Positions 48,633-59,047 of a DNA stretch of 64,000 nucleotides are shown here, piece after piece (position 1 is the stretch's first letter; every line of letters begins with the position of its first letter). The notes below the pieces were generated by a model. That model was not told the origin of the DNA and ran no database searches. It saw nothing but the letters and a program-made list of their open reading frames with translations. Source of the DNA: Wyeomyia smithii (lineage: Eukaryota; Arthropoda; Insecta; Diptera; Culicidae); NCBI RefSeq assembly GCF_029784165.1, contig NC_073695.1:9647786-9711785 (forward strand). The letters are read 5' to 3'. Position numbers and translations under genes: made by a program.

Positions 48633-48729
48633 CGAAGCAGCAATACTCCGAGCTTACAGCACTAGTTTAGTGCGAGTTTGCAAACTACGGGACCTGGGCT
48701 GGTAACGTAGGAGTTGTTCGTTTCAGTTT

Positions 48730-48910
48730 CGGGTTGTATTCACCCAACGATATCTGAATTGGATTACCGCTGGTGGGGTCCAACTCAGATCGAAGGGAAG
48801 CCGAACTGAAAGAGTTAGGAACTGCAGCTAACCACTACCACCGCCGCTGTCGTCCGCTACTGGTCCCCGCTGCCTTCGCCTACTGCCATCGGTGTTGATG
48901 TCCGCTGCTG
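48730..48910 (-). mobile_element. Family A-related remnant
   Basis: 48735-48815 is the inverse of 46400-46475 in A3 (ACCCAACGATATCTGAATTG and TCCAACTCAGATCGAAG). It is followed by CCGCCGCTGTCG / CTGCTGCTAG DNA like that behind the family promoters. Confidence 0.6.
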
Positions 48911-49164
48911 CTAGTAAACTGATTTGCTTGACTTTGACTTGACTTGAATTATCTTTTATTTTGAATTGGTTTACAAAGGTATAATTTTTTGACAGGATAA
49001 TTGCTCAGCCCTAATGGCTCATCATCTTTGTTCATAGTAGTGCTTATAGATTAATTATTAAATTATCTTGGAGATTAATTATACATCTTTGCCTTGAGGG
49101 CATGGTAAGTTTACGAAATAAAATTGGTTAACCTACCTAACTAATACTAACTTAGAACTAAATT

Positions 49165-50505
49165 GGCAAAGTTCGAACTGCTTCGTGAATCGCCCTCTGG
49201 CAAGCTTCCCTGAACCTAGACAGTATCGCCTGTTTGCGCACCAGAAGTGTATCTAGACCGACTAGTTGGTGGATCTCCGTATTTCGCGTTCTAGGAGGAC
49301 TGTTAAGGATCTGGTTTACTGTAACTTATCATGGTGACATTTGGCACATCTTACTCAGATTGGCAAACCGTATTCTATCACTGGCAGGATTATCATTTTA
49401 TGGAAAGCAAGCTTGTTCTTAAGTGATAATTTGGATTTTCTGTTTATCACTGCATATAAAGATTTAATTAGGAAGTTGCATTTGTTTGATGTTTTGTCCA
49501 CATGTGATCTGAATATAAGCTTGCTGTCCAGAACCAGACCGAGGTACACCACCTCTCTGGCCCAGTCGTCGGGTGAATCATTAATTTGAACCCTGACGTT
49601 ATCAGGCGGAACGAGTCGGAGTGAGTTCGAGCGGAGAAACAGAATTGCCTGAGTTTCAGCCGCATTGATGCGAATCTTTCAGTTCTTGAAGTAGTCGGAT
49701 AGAGCATCCAGACCCGCCTGGAGATTTCTTGTCAGCGAACGAATCACTCGCCCTTTGTACATGATAGCAGTGTCATCTGCGAACATAGACAGTCTGACGT
49801 GAAAATATTAAAAAGGCTAGGACCCAGTAGGCTACTTTGAGGAATTCCAGCGTGAACATTGAAAGTATCAGACTGGGAATTGTTCAAGCAGACCCTAAAT
49901 GATCTACCCGATAGATGATCTTCACGAGGAAGATCGGGAAGTTGCAACGATGCAGCTTATAAACAAGGCCATCGTGCCAGACGTTGTCGAGTGCTTTTTC
50001 AACATCTAACAACGCCATGGCAGTTGTTTTGGAAACGGATTTGTTCCGCCTTATAATGGTCGCTACCCGAGTGAGTTGGTGCACTGTGGAGAGCCCCTTC
50101 CTGAAGCCATATTGTTCTCTAAGAAAGGTATTGTTTTGGTCAACGAACTCTAGTAAACGTCTCAGAATTAGTTTTTCAAATATTTTCGAAACGGACGATA
50201 GGAGGCTAATGGGCCTGTAGCTTTTAGCGTCGGTGGGATCTTTCCCAGGTTGGTGGATGGGGATAGCTTTAGCAAGCTTGCAACGGGAAGGGAAGTAGCT
50301 CAGTTCCATTCACTTGTGAAAGATTTTTGCGGGATGATGGAAGAAGTCAATTCTCACATTTTTCAATTCGAGATTGACCACACCAACGACACCCGAGGCC
50401 TTCATATTTTTACTAGATTTAATGGTTGATTACCTCATCAGCAGAAACTTTCGATTCATCAGGGAAATCCAATAGGCCAATTTTTCAATAATTTGGTAAG
50501 TTTCC
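49165..50505 (-). pseudogene. Reverse transcriptase of the interrupted jockey element
   Basis: In order on the minus strand: a linker with LKNMKASG (50500-50320), ELSYFPSRCKLAKAIPI, SYRPISLLSSVSKIFEKLIL, EQYGFRKGLSTVHQLTRV, the first aspartate in LLDVEKALDNVWHDG, AGIPQSSLLGPSLFNIFTSD, then in another frame MFADDTAIMYKG with the catalytic pair intact. Next are VVYLGLVLDSKLIFRSHVD and the thumb SKLSLKNKLAFHKM. The final part, EIHQLVGLDTLLVRKQAIL and FREACQRAIHEAVRTLP, ends near 49165. At least four frameshifts or stops. Confidence 0.85.
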
Positions 50506-50509
50506 AGAA

Positions 50510-51387
50510 CTGCCGGTAACCGTAAGTCAGTCCCATCTGTAACTTTGTTAATTTCGAGTTAGCATCGGATTTTGACCTAGCTTTGAGTATGTATTCAGAT
50601 GTACCGATGAAAAATAGTGGTTTGTTCAACAAAAGTGGAAATCAATACCAAGACGAATTGTTCCATTATGCAAAGTAACCGCAAGTCAGACCCAGAAGAA
50701 AAATAACCGAAAGACAGTCCCGATTTACCCGGGCGTTTAGATGAAAGTAAGTTATCTAGTAACAATTATCAATTATTGGGATTATTTTTGTAGTTTGAAT
50801 TGGTGATGAATTTATGTGGAGCAATTTTTCTGCTAATACGAATTCAAGTCCAATTTTTTTTCCTGGTTCGCTGCTTCGTGAGTCTATCCGAAAAATCTTG
50901 AGTATCTAAAAAACTTCCATCAGAATCCAGGGAATCGTCTCAAGAAATCTCCAAAGGGAATGCTCGAACCTCAAACGGATTTGGACCATCTTGACATTTG
51001 TTGTCGGATGAACCAACAGCAGTCCCGGCTTCAGTTTCTCCATCCAAATCCACAGCTGACAGCTTTCCACGGCAACGAATAACAACACGTCAACACGCAC
51101 TATAGTATCAACATGGCAATGTGACTGACTTGCGGTTACTTTTCTCTTCGGTGTAGAATGTAACGGCAAGTCAGACACACTCAAGGTTTTTAACATAAAA
51201 TCATTGATTTCAGTGGTTTTTACAACGTAATTAGTGCAGGATAGTATGCAAACTATACATTAACATGAAAATTGTCAAAATAATTTATCGTTAATAAGTG
51301 ATAACTGAGCGTGAATAAAATATCTTTAGAAGCTGTTTCCTCGATTTAATATTTTTACAGATGGGACTGACTTGCGGTTACCGGCAG
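50510..51387. mobile_element. MITE with 34-bp ends and six copies of a GTAACCGCAAGTCAG motif
   Basis: The ends CTGCCGGTAACCG-AAGTCAG...CCCATCTGTAA are inverted copies. AGAA flanks both sides (50506-50509 and 51388-51391). Further copies of the end motif lie at 50675-50693, 50703-50721 and 51160-51178 in one orientation and at 51121-51139 in the other, like subterminal transposase binding sites. Removing the element rejoins the jockey linker. No transposase. Confidence 0.8.
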
Positions 51388-51391
51388 AGAA

Positions 51392-52225
51392 TGAGTTTGC
51401 ACAATCTGGGAGGGAGCGAATGTGATTTTCAAAGCTTTTGTTTCTGAGATCCACCAGCCGGGTCTTGATAATTTTATTGAGACGGTTACAACGAGTTTTT
51501 AAATGGGGCATACCAGTGCGTTGGTAATGGCGCCTAGTTGTGTTACGGAGTCTTATATAGGATTTAGTTAGGCTGTCTAGATTCTGGGTGTTACTCACCA
51601 GGTCGGAAGCAGGAACATGTTGGTCTCGGGCTGTAGATAGTGCCTCGTCAATGGATTGCAAGCACTGATCGATGTCGTCTGTTGTCTCAGGCTCGATGTT
51701 GTGGCGGATGTTAGTGTTGACACACTGTTGGAGCCGGGCCCAGTCGGCACGATGATAGTTGCGACGACGAGATCTAAATCGGTTGAGGGAGAACCCCACT
51801 TCGGCCACCACTGGATAGTGGTCCGAGCTCAGTTCTTGGTAAGCGATTGGATTCGAGATGTTTGCCATGTTGGTGATGAAGAAGTCGATGGTCGAGTGTA
51901 CACCAGAACGGCTTAACCGGGTGGGAGAGAGTCTGGGCTCATAATAATGTACGATGCTGCTTGCAGGTCATTGTAAACGATTTTACCATTTGGATTACTC
52001 CGCCTGTTGCCCCAGGCTTGATGTTTGGCATTTACGTCTCCAGCTAAAATTAACTTTCGCCGATGTCGAGTCAGTTTGGCGAGATCGCTTTGCAGATTAC
52101 TGGAAGAATCATTCCTAGAGCTGACTTGCGATGGACAGAAGGCTGCCATGACAATGATAGGGCCGACAGGAGTGGAAACCTCGAAACCAGCTGCTCCGAT
52201 GATTTTTAGGTTGTAGCTATCAAAG
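51392..52225 (-). pseudogene. Endonuclease C-terminal half and linker of the jockey element
   Basis: The minus strand reads SFDSYNLKIIGAAGFEVST, IIVMAAFCPSQ, ILAGDVNAKHQAWGN (GD-N catalytic block) and, after a frameshift at about 51900, LSSDHYPVVAEVGF with the SDH catalytic triad part intact. An arginine-rich linker (YHRADWARLQQCVNTNIR, LKTRCNRLNKIIKTRLVDL) follows to about 51392. The first residues of the frame beginning at 52293 belong to the inserted plus-strand element. Confidence 0.85.
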
Positions 52226-52239
52226 CTGTTTGAACTGGT

Positions 52240-52449
52240 GGTAATGAATTCAGTTTTTTCCACTGCAAATCCTTTATCTCCGATGAGCAACACGGGTTTA
52301 TGCCAAATCGATCAACCGCTACAAATCTGCTTTCGCTAATCTCGTTCGTCTACGAAGGATTTGAGAAGAACTTTCTAACAGACGTAATCTATACTGATTT
52401 GTCTGCGGCTTTTGACAGGATCAACTATAAAAACACCCTAGCTAAATTG
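52240..52449 (+). pseudogene. Reverse transcriptase part 1 of the inserted element
   Basis: Reads FHCKSFISDEQHGFMPNRST, ATNLLSLISFVYEGFEK and VIYTDLSAAFDRINYKNTLA with the first catalytic aspartate, then KLK at the A-run where family B begins. Joining to 56572 across one AAAA gives KLKKMGFGNSLQRWFESYL, in frame. Confidence 0.85.
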
Positions 52450-53261
52450 AAAAAATCACAGGAGGGTTGTGTGCAAAGCCACGACCGCAAGGTTGAAGTA
52501 GAATACTTTATTTAACCCCTAACCGTATTGCGGCTTGTAACATCAAGCGATTTCGTTTGCTCGCTGCTGCGTGTTGCATCATGTTGCAACTTAGCAGCTG
52601 GGAGACGACGAAATTTTGTTCATGCTGATTGATTGAATCGACTTCACATTAGCTCTGCATAGTCGAACTAACTGCTTTTGTGAGGGTGTTCTAATAGGGC
52701 AGTTTGTTATTCAAAATCGCTTATGCTGATCACAGCCTTTGCGCTGCCCTTACAGTGGGGGGGTTACCTCAATAAAGTTAAAATTATACAACTGCAACAG
52801 AATTTGATTGCATCCCGCACGGAATGTCTGCTTGTGTTGATACCAGAAAATTATTAACCTTCAATTACTTGTTTATTTGTCTTCAAAAAGGCATTTTGCG
52901 GTTCAAAATCGGTTGCTGATCGCAGCCTTTGAGCTGCCCTAACAATGGGGGAATTAAGATACACGGACAACATGCACTGTGGAAGCTATTTCACATTCAG
53001 TGAATTAGACGGGCGCGACAGATTTAAATTGCTAGGATCCAACACAGAACGCTTGCTTGTGTTGTCGTAAATTCAATTCAATGCAATCTTCATGCTGCCC
53101 CAACACAGGGGGAATAATGGCAGTCTGGCGACACACGCTGAGAAAAACCGCGCTGCTCCTGAGACGTGGTGACCAACCACAGAGCTAGTGCTGCTGCTAA
53201 GGAAGGACGACTGCTGTTGTCGCTGTCTAGAACTATTATGAGCGGCTTCGGCTGAAACTGA

Positions 53262-53352
53262 GGCTCTTATATAGGCCAAATAGCATGTTTTCAATTGCAA
53301 GGTATATGATTCTGTCGACCGTGCTTGGGAAGCAATCATATAACTACCAATC
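53262..53352 (-). promoter_or_regulatory. CCAAT/TATA promoter-like module, B3 unit 1
   Basis: Minus strand: CCAAT near 53346, GTCGACCGTGCTTGGGAAG block, TATATAAG at 53267-53274, then CTCAGTTTCAGCCGAAGC. Confidence 0.5.
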
Positions 53353-54033
53353 AGAGGTCGAATTTTTCGTTTTAACAAGGCTTGACTATTTTCAATAGTA
53401 CAATAGTGTGAATAATAGAATTACAATTATCTTATTTTGGGATGAATCTTAGAAGATTTTCCAATATATTGCTGCAAGAACGAAGAAAATCCATCGAATA
53501 CTAACCGATTTATTAGCATTTGAAATTGGACATATTTTTCACTTTCTTCGGTTTTAGATTTTCATTTCACATCCCTATGTAGCCGAACTTCCTGAAAGAA
53601 GTATTCTACTTCAAAAAGCATTTTGCGGTTCAAAATCGGTTGCTAATTACAACCTTTGAGCTGCCCTAACATTGGGGGAATTAAGATACACGGACAACAT
53701 GCACTGTGGAAGCTATTTCACATTCAGTAAATTAGACGGGTGCGACAGATTTAAGTTGCTAGGATCCAACACAGAATGCTTACTTGCGTTGACAAAAATT
53801 ATTAACTTTCAATGACTTGTTTATTTGCCTTCAAAAAGGCATTTTGATTTCCAAAATTGGATTTCCTGATGGCAATCTTCATGCTGCCCCAACACGGGGG
53901 GAATAATGGCTGTCTGGCGACACACGCTGAGAAAAACCGCGCTGCTCCTGAGACGTGGTGACCAACCAGAGGGCTAGTGCTGCTGCTAAGGAAGGACGAC
54001 TGCTGTTGTCGCTGTCTGATGCTACGCTATGCA

Positions 54034-54338
54034 TAGCCATGCCACAGTTGTGGCCGCTATACGCTGGCCTAACTGCTGAACAACTGCAACACTATCCGTA
54101 GCCATGCCACAGTTGTGGCCGCCATTGGTATCCACTGTAACTGCATCTGCTGGCCCTGCTGCTATCGATGGTGAGATCCGCTGGAACTGCTACGCTTATC
54201 CACAGCCATGCCACAGTTGTAGCCGCTTTCCGCTATCGATGGTACCCACTGCTCGCTCCCGCTGCTTAGGGAGGACTGCTGTCGTCGCTGTTCAGAACTA
54301 TTATGAGCGGCTCCGGCTGAAACAGGCTCTTATATAGG
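54034..54338 (-). promoter_or_regulatory. TATA module and GCCACAACTGTGGC palindromes, B3 unit 2
   Basis: TATATAAG at about 54329-54336 without its CCAAT part, because the unit is cut at 54340. Behind it AGCCATGCCACAGTTGTGGC recurs three times (54034-54218), a palindrome-bearing short repeat also found in unit 3 (55920-56115). Confidence 0.45.
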
Positions 54339-54340
54339 GA

Positions 54341-54625
54341 TGAAAATAGGAATGAATCATTTTTTGTACGTGGTGGTTCGACATAACTTGAAAAATATGT
54401 GTGACTTCATTCCGGCTCAGAGCGATCATTTGATAAGCTCCACCTCTTTTTTCAGTTTCTAAAGTTTTTCCTCAGTTTCGTAGCACGGATGCACAAAAAT
54501 GATTTCTTGTCGAGCCGGACCGATAGCACTCTCATTGAAGCAACAAAATAACATGTTTTGTGTCGTGTTGCGCAGCTTCGTTGAAGAAAATGTTCCCGTC
54601 CCCGTGTCGCATGTAAGCAGATTAT
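54341..54625. other. Unassigned insert flank inside B3
   Basis: Not similar to the other B units. Together with 55081-55155 it seems to be an extra insert between units 2 and 3, carrying the GC-rich MITE. No family recognised. Confidence 0.35.
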
Positions 54626-55080
54626 AGGGCTTTTCCCACTGCTTCCGTTCCGGGACCGGGCCGGGACCGGGCCGTGGCTGTTCCGCGTGTCGTCCGGGCT
54701 CGTTTGAGATTGATTGCATGCGTTCTTATGAACGCATTCACACCGACGCGCCGTGCCCAGACCGGGGCAGCGTTGAGTTGCCGTCGTGCTGCTGCAGTGC
54801 GAGAGAAAAACTATCGTTGCCGACGATACTTTGTGTTGGCCGGAGAGTGCACGGAAGGCACTCGGGTGGATGCGTGTATGTTGTAGTGACATATTTCGCG
54901 CGGAGTGAGCTGCGGTATGAAAAAAAGAGAAAGACGTTCTTTCACATATACACACCAACATTTCTCAGCCAGAGCGCAGCGCGGGCACGATTCAAGCACG
55001 GCGCAGTGTGAATGCATGAAAAGTCCCGGACGAGCCCGGTCCCGGCCCGGTCCCTGAACGGAAGCAGTGGGAATAGCCCT
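54626..55080. mobile_element. GC-rich MITE, 455 bp, about 47-bp inverted ends
   Basis: AGGGCTTTTCCCACTGCTTC...GGGACCGGGC at the left is inverted at the right (GAAGCAGTGGGAATAGCCCT end). TAT flanks both sides, suggesting a 3-bp target duplication as in PIF/Harbinger-like elements. Its base composition (GC-rich, GGGACCGGGC units) contrasts with its AT-rich surroundings. Open frames inside are overlapping chance frames. Confidence 0.75.
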
Positions 55081-56219
55081 TATTGCGTTCAGTAGACAGT
55101 AGATAGTGTATCCAGCGAATAAACACCGATGGTGCTCTCACACACGCAACGGTTTTAACCCGTATCTTATTGCGGTTTGTAACATCAAGCGATTTCGTTT
55201 GCTCGCTGTTGCGTGTTGCATCATGTTGCAACTTGGCAGCTGGGGGACGACGAAATTCTGTTTATGCTGATTGATTGAATCGACTTCATATTAGCTCTGC
55301 ATAGTCGGACTAACTGCTTTTGTGAATGCGTACTAACAGGGCAATTTATTATTCAATGTCGGTTATGCTGATCGCAGCCTTTGCGCTGCCCCTACAGTGG
55401 GGGGTTTACTAAATAAAGTGAAAGTAAAAATTAGACAACTACAACAGAATTTGATTGCATCCCGCACAGAATGTCTGCTTGTGTTGATGCCAGGAAATTA
55501 TTAACCTTCAATTATTTTTTTTTGCCTTGAAAAAAGCATGTTGCGGTTCAAAATCGGTTGCTGATTACAACCTTTGAGCTGCCCTAACATTGGGGGAATT
55601 AAGATACACGGACAACATGCACTGTGGAAGCTATTTCACTTTCAGTAAATTAGACGGGTGCGACAAATTTAAATTGCTAGGATGCAACACAGAATGCTTG
55701 CTTGCGTTAATAAAAATTATTAACTTTCAATGACTTGTTTATTTGCCTTCAAAAAGGCATTTTGATTTCCGAAACTGAATTTCCTGATGACAAATGGCTG
55801 TCTGGCGACACACGCTGAGAAAAACCGCGCTGCTCCTGAGACGTGGTGACCAACCACAGGGCTAGTGCTGCTGCTGAGGAAGGACGACTGCCGTTGTCGC
55901 TGTCTGATGCTACGCTATGCATAGCCATGCCACAGTTGTGGCCGCTATACACTGGCCTAACTGCTGAGCAACTGCAACACTATCCGTAGCCATGCCACAG
56001 TTGTGGCCGCCATTGGTATCCACTGTAACTGCATCTGCTGGCCCTGCTGCTATCAATGGTGAGATCCGCTGGAACTGCTACGCCTATCCACAGCCATGCC
56101 ACAGTTGTGGCCGCTTTCCGCTATCGATGGTACCCACTGCTCGCTCCCGCTGCTGCTAAGGGAGGACTGCTGTCATCGCTGTTCAGAACTGTTATGAGCG
56201 GCTCCGGCTGAAACAGGCT

Positions 56220-56310
56220 CTTATATAGGCCAAATAGCATGTTTTCAATTGCAAGGTATATGATTCTGTCGACCGTGCTTGGGAAGCTAGCATATAACGA
56301 CCAATCAGGG
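56220..56310 (-). promoter_or_regulatory. CCAAT/TATA promoter-like module, B3 unit 3
   Basis: Minus strand: CCAAT near 56301, the GTCGACCGTGCTTGGGAAG block and TATATAAG near 56221. Confidence 0.5.
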
Positions 56311-56571
56311 GTCGAAATTTTCGTTTTGACAAGGCTTGGCTATTTTCAATAGTACAATAGTGTGAATAATAAAATTACAATTATCGCATTTTGGGTAGAA
56401 TCTTAGAAGATTTTCCAATCTATTGCTGCAAGAACGAAGGAAATCCATCGAATACTAACCGATTTATTAGCATTTGAAATTGGACATATTTTTCACTTTT
56501 TTCGGTTTTAGATTTTCATTTCACATCCCTATGTAGCCGAACTTCCTGAGAGAAGTATTCTACTTCAAAAA

Positions 56572-57590
56572 TGGGTTTCGGTAATTCGCTTCAGCGGTGG
56601 TTTGAGTCTTATTTACAAATCGTCAGCTCAGCGTGAATATCTCTAAAAGTTATTAAGGTATACCTCGGGGCAGTCACCTGGGACCGCTAATCTTTCTGCT
56701 CTATTTTAATGACGTCAATCATGCGCTCAATGGACCGAAACTATCATTCGCTGATGGCCTAAAGATTTTCAGCAGAATTGAAGTTGACGATGATACACCG
56801 AATCTCCAGCAGCAAATCGATATTTTTTTATCGATGTCTGGTCTGAACTGAATCGGATGGGATTAAATCCAATGAAATGTTCGGTGACTTCCTTTTGCCG
56901 TAGCAAGAATACAATTAAGTTCGAATACAAAGTTGCTGGCGTGATAGTTTCTCGCGTTGAACACGTGAAGGACCTTGGAATAATTATTGACTCTAAGCTA
57001 ACGTTTAAGCAGCATATCAACTTCACAATTGCCAAAGCTTCGAAGAACTTAGGCTTCATCTTCCGAATGACTAGAAACTTGACAGACATTTACTGCCTAA
57101 AAAGCTTATACTGCTCGCTTGTTTGCTCAGCCCTGGAGTATTGCTCAGTAGTGTGGAACCCAGTGTACTTGAATGCAGCTGAGAGAATCGAAAATGTCCA
57201 GCGCAGGTTTCTTCGTGACGCCCTTCGACAGTTACTTTGGCATGATCCATTAGGACTACCAAGCTACGAAAACCGATGTCAACTCATCCGTCTTGACCCA
57301 CTACATGCTCGAAGGAATACAGCTCGGGCTTAAGTAGTATCCGATCTCTTGACAGGACGTTGTGATGCTCCATCTCTACTAGGGCGCATCAACATCCAAG
57401 CAAGGCTGCGTAGTTTAAGAGGCAGTTCATTTCTTCGATTAACCCATAGCAGAAGGAACGTTGCCGCAAATGCTGCCATGACAGGGCTTCAAAGACTGTT
57501 TAATCGTGTGTTGCATATTTTCGACTTAAATGTTCCTAGGATTAGGTTGAAACAACTATTTTTAAATTATTTCAAACATGTTTAGTGTTT
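56572..57590 (+). pseudogene. Reverse transcriptase part 2 of the inserted element
   Basis: Continues with MGFGNSLQRWFESYLQI, a shifted QGSHLGPLIF-type block, FADG at the catalytic site (second aspartate replaced by glycine), then MGLNPMKCSVTSFCRSKN, VEHVKDLGIIIDSKLTFKQH, LVCSALEYCSVVWNPVY and ENVQRRFLRDALRQL. The last frame (57349-57585) ends with LFNRVLHIFDLNVPRIRLKQ. Stops and frameshifts near 56665, 56850 and 57333 disable it. Confidence 0.85.
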
Positions 57591-57659
57591 GTTTAACTTC
57601 AGGTTTTAGCATTGGGCCGTTTGAGGCCTGTTGATAAATAAAGAAATAAAATTAGCTGG

Positions 57660-57903
57660 GCAGCAGCTTGAAGCAGATGTTCCTCCTCAATGCGATGGCT
57701 ACGCCACCACCCGTCGTGAGGGCTTGATCGAACCGAACAACTCGGAAATCGGGAAGATAAATGTTGACGTCGGGTTTAAGGTGCGTCTCGGTGATGTTGG
57801 CAATGTCGATATTCCGCTCGTTGAGGAAATCGGCGAATTCGATTATTTTGCTCTTGAGCGAGCAAGCGTTCCAATTAGCGATGTTAATGTGTTCACGGTC
57901 CAT
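57660..57903 (-). pseudogene. Endonuclease N-terminus of the jockey element (ORF2 start)
   Basis: Starts with MDREHINIANWNACSLKSKI (the N of the WN motif is a metal ligand), then FADFLNERNIDIANITETHL with the catalytic glutamate, and GGGVAIALRRN. The frame is cut at LLPS by the plus-strand element; it resumes at 52225. The ATG at 57903 is the first in frame and lies only about 85 bp below a TATA box. Confidence 0.85.
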
Positions 57904-57984
57904 ACTTGGTGAGAATGGAGATCGCTGCTTGCAGCTGTTCTGCTCGGGTTTTGCAAGTACGTGATTTGTTTGAGGAGAATCAGT

Positions 57985-58075
57985 CTCTTATATAGCCCAA
58001 AGAGTGCATTCCTGGCTAACTAGGTACTCCATTCTGTCGTCCTTTTTTGGGAAGGGCAGCAAGCGACCAATCAAA
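57985..58075 (-). promoter_or_regulatory. CCAAT/TATA promoter-like head (type C) of the jockey element
   Basis: Minus strand: CGACTTTTGATTGGTCGCTT (inverted CCAAT near 58068), GGACGACAGAATGGAG, then TATATAAGAGACTGATTCTC. Upstream DNA to about 58180 (CCGAAAATATCGGGAGC, ATTGTCCAATGTCAAACG) aligns with the region upstream of the family B promoter (CCGAAAAAAGTG, ATGTCCAATTTCAAATGC). This gives a direct sequence link between the A/B elements and a jockey 5' end. Confidence 0.55.
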
Positions 58076-58130
58076 AGTCGACGATTGCTGCAAAAATGAC
58101 AGAAATCAGTTGGAAACTGACTGAGTTTAA

Positions 58131-59047
58131 AACGTTTGACATTGGACAATTTTGCTCCCGATATTTTCGGTTTTGTAATTAGATCCCTGTATTGAATTTG
58201 GGTCCCTGTTCATATTGCCGAACAAGAAAAATTCAATGTTCAAGGGATGATAGACTGACGAAGCCGTGAAATACCAATATATAACAAATTTAGAGAATTC
58301 AAATAAAAGCAAATATGAGAAAAACACTGTAAACTATTGATAAAGTTAATTTTAAATAAGGGGGAATTTTTTTAACGAAAGCAAAAAAATAGATGAAGGG
58401 AATAGAAAAAATATAACAGACACATAAAAGGAAAACAAATGATAATTCTTGAAATTCACATAAAAATGATTAAAACCAACTTTATAAGAATACAATAATG
58501 GGCGAAAAATTACTGGGAAATAAATCGGTCTTAACGAAAAACTTGATTAAAAACTTAAAGATTAAACATTAGCTAAGGTAAACGATGCAACTACAAAAAA
58601 GTTAGAAGGAAACATAATAAGAAAAAAGTTCCGCCGTATCGAATGGAGTAAAAAGAAAAGAAAAGTTTGGGATAATGAGTTTTTGAATTCACACTTCAAA
58701 AATCAAACAGAAACCTATACAAGTTAGCATTAGAAAAGTAATATAATGAGAAAATAAATATGCAATATGTAGAAAACATAGAAAAACTGAACAAGAATGA
58801 AAAGAAAGTATGATAAAATAAACATAAAATTAGAGAGATCTTTTTCGAAAAAAAATGTGTTCAAATAAAAAAAAAACGAAACTTAAAGTAACAGAAAAGA
58901 AGGGGAATAATTCGAACAAGTAAATATATAATACGCACAAATTATTTACAAAGAGATTTCAAGTACCAAAAACATCATAATTAAAAAACAGAAAATGGGA
59001 AACATCAAAAAATGGAGATAGCGGATAGCCAGTAACAATATAGGAAA
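58131..59047. other. A-rich spacer
   Basis: The plus strand is strongly A-rich (GAAAAAA and AAATAA strips). No gene, no ordered repeat. Confidence 0.4.

Larger units (their letters stand above)
52456..56566 (-). mobile_element. Family B element, composite copy B3 (4.1 kb)
   Basis: The outer ends are those of B2: TCACAGGAGGGTTGTGTGC after an A-run at the left, GAAGTATTCTACTTC before an A-run at the right. The inside holds three direct-repeat units (52516-53612, 53613-54340, 55156-56566) marked by the phrase GCTGCCCTAACA-TGGGGGA near 52934, 53660 and 55578. Units 1 and 3 each end in the TACTTC terminus; unit 2 is cut at 54340. Each unit has a promoter-like module on the minus strand. Unequal exchange or repeated insertion could have built it. 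Confidence 0.8.
52226..57655 (+). mobile_element. CR1/jockey-like non-LTR element, 5'-truncated, inserted in the jockey endonuclease
   Basis: It begins within the reverse transcriptase and ends with the tail GATAAATAAAGAAATAAAAT (57631-57650). AGCT is found at both junctions with the host jockey element; joining there restores LLPSFDSYN in the endonuclease. It is itself split by the composite family B element (52456-56566). Confidence 0.8.
48927..58130 (-). mobile_element. Jockey-clade non-LTR retrotransposon, multiply interrupted
   Basis: Running from right to left it holds a promoter-like head (58075-57985), the ORF2 start (57903), the rest of the endonuclease (52225-51900), a linker, the reverse transcriptase (50505-49165) and a 3' tail of TCAAG units at 48927-48950. 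Insertions: a plus-strand non-LTR element (52226-57655) in the endonuclease and a MITE (50510-51387) before the reverse transcriptase. No ORF1 is seen. Confidence 0.8.

Noticed and set aside
52226..52293. Start of the endonuclease frame at 52293 taken as native
   Set aside because: These codons belong to the inserted plus-strand element read backwards; the jockey endonuclease begins again only at about 52225.
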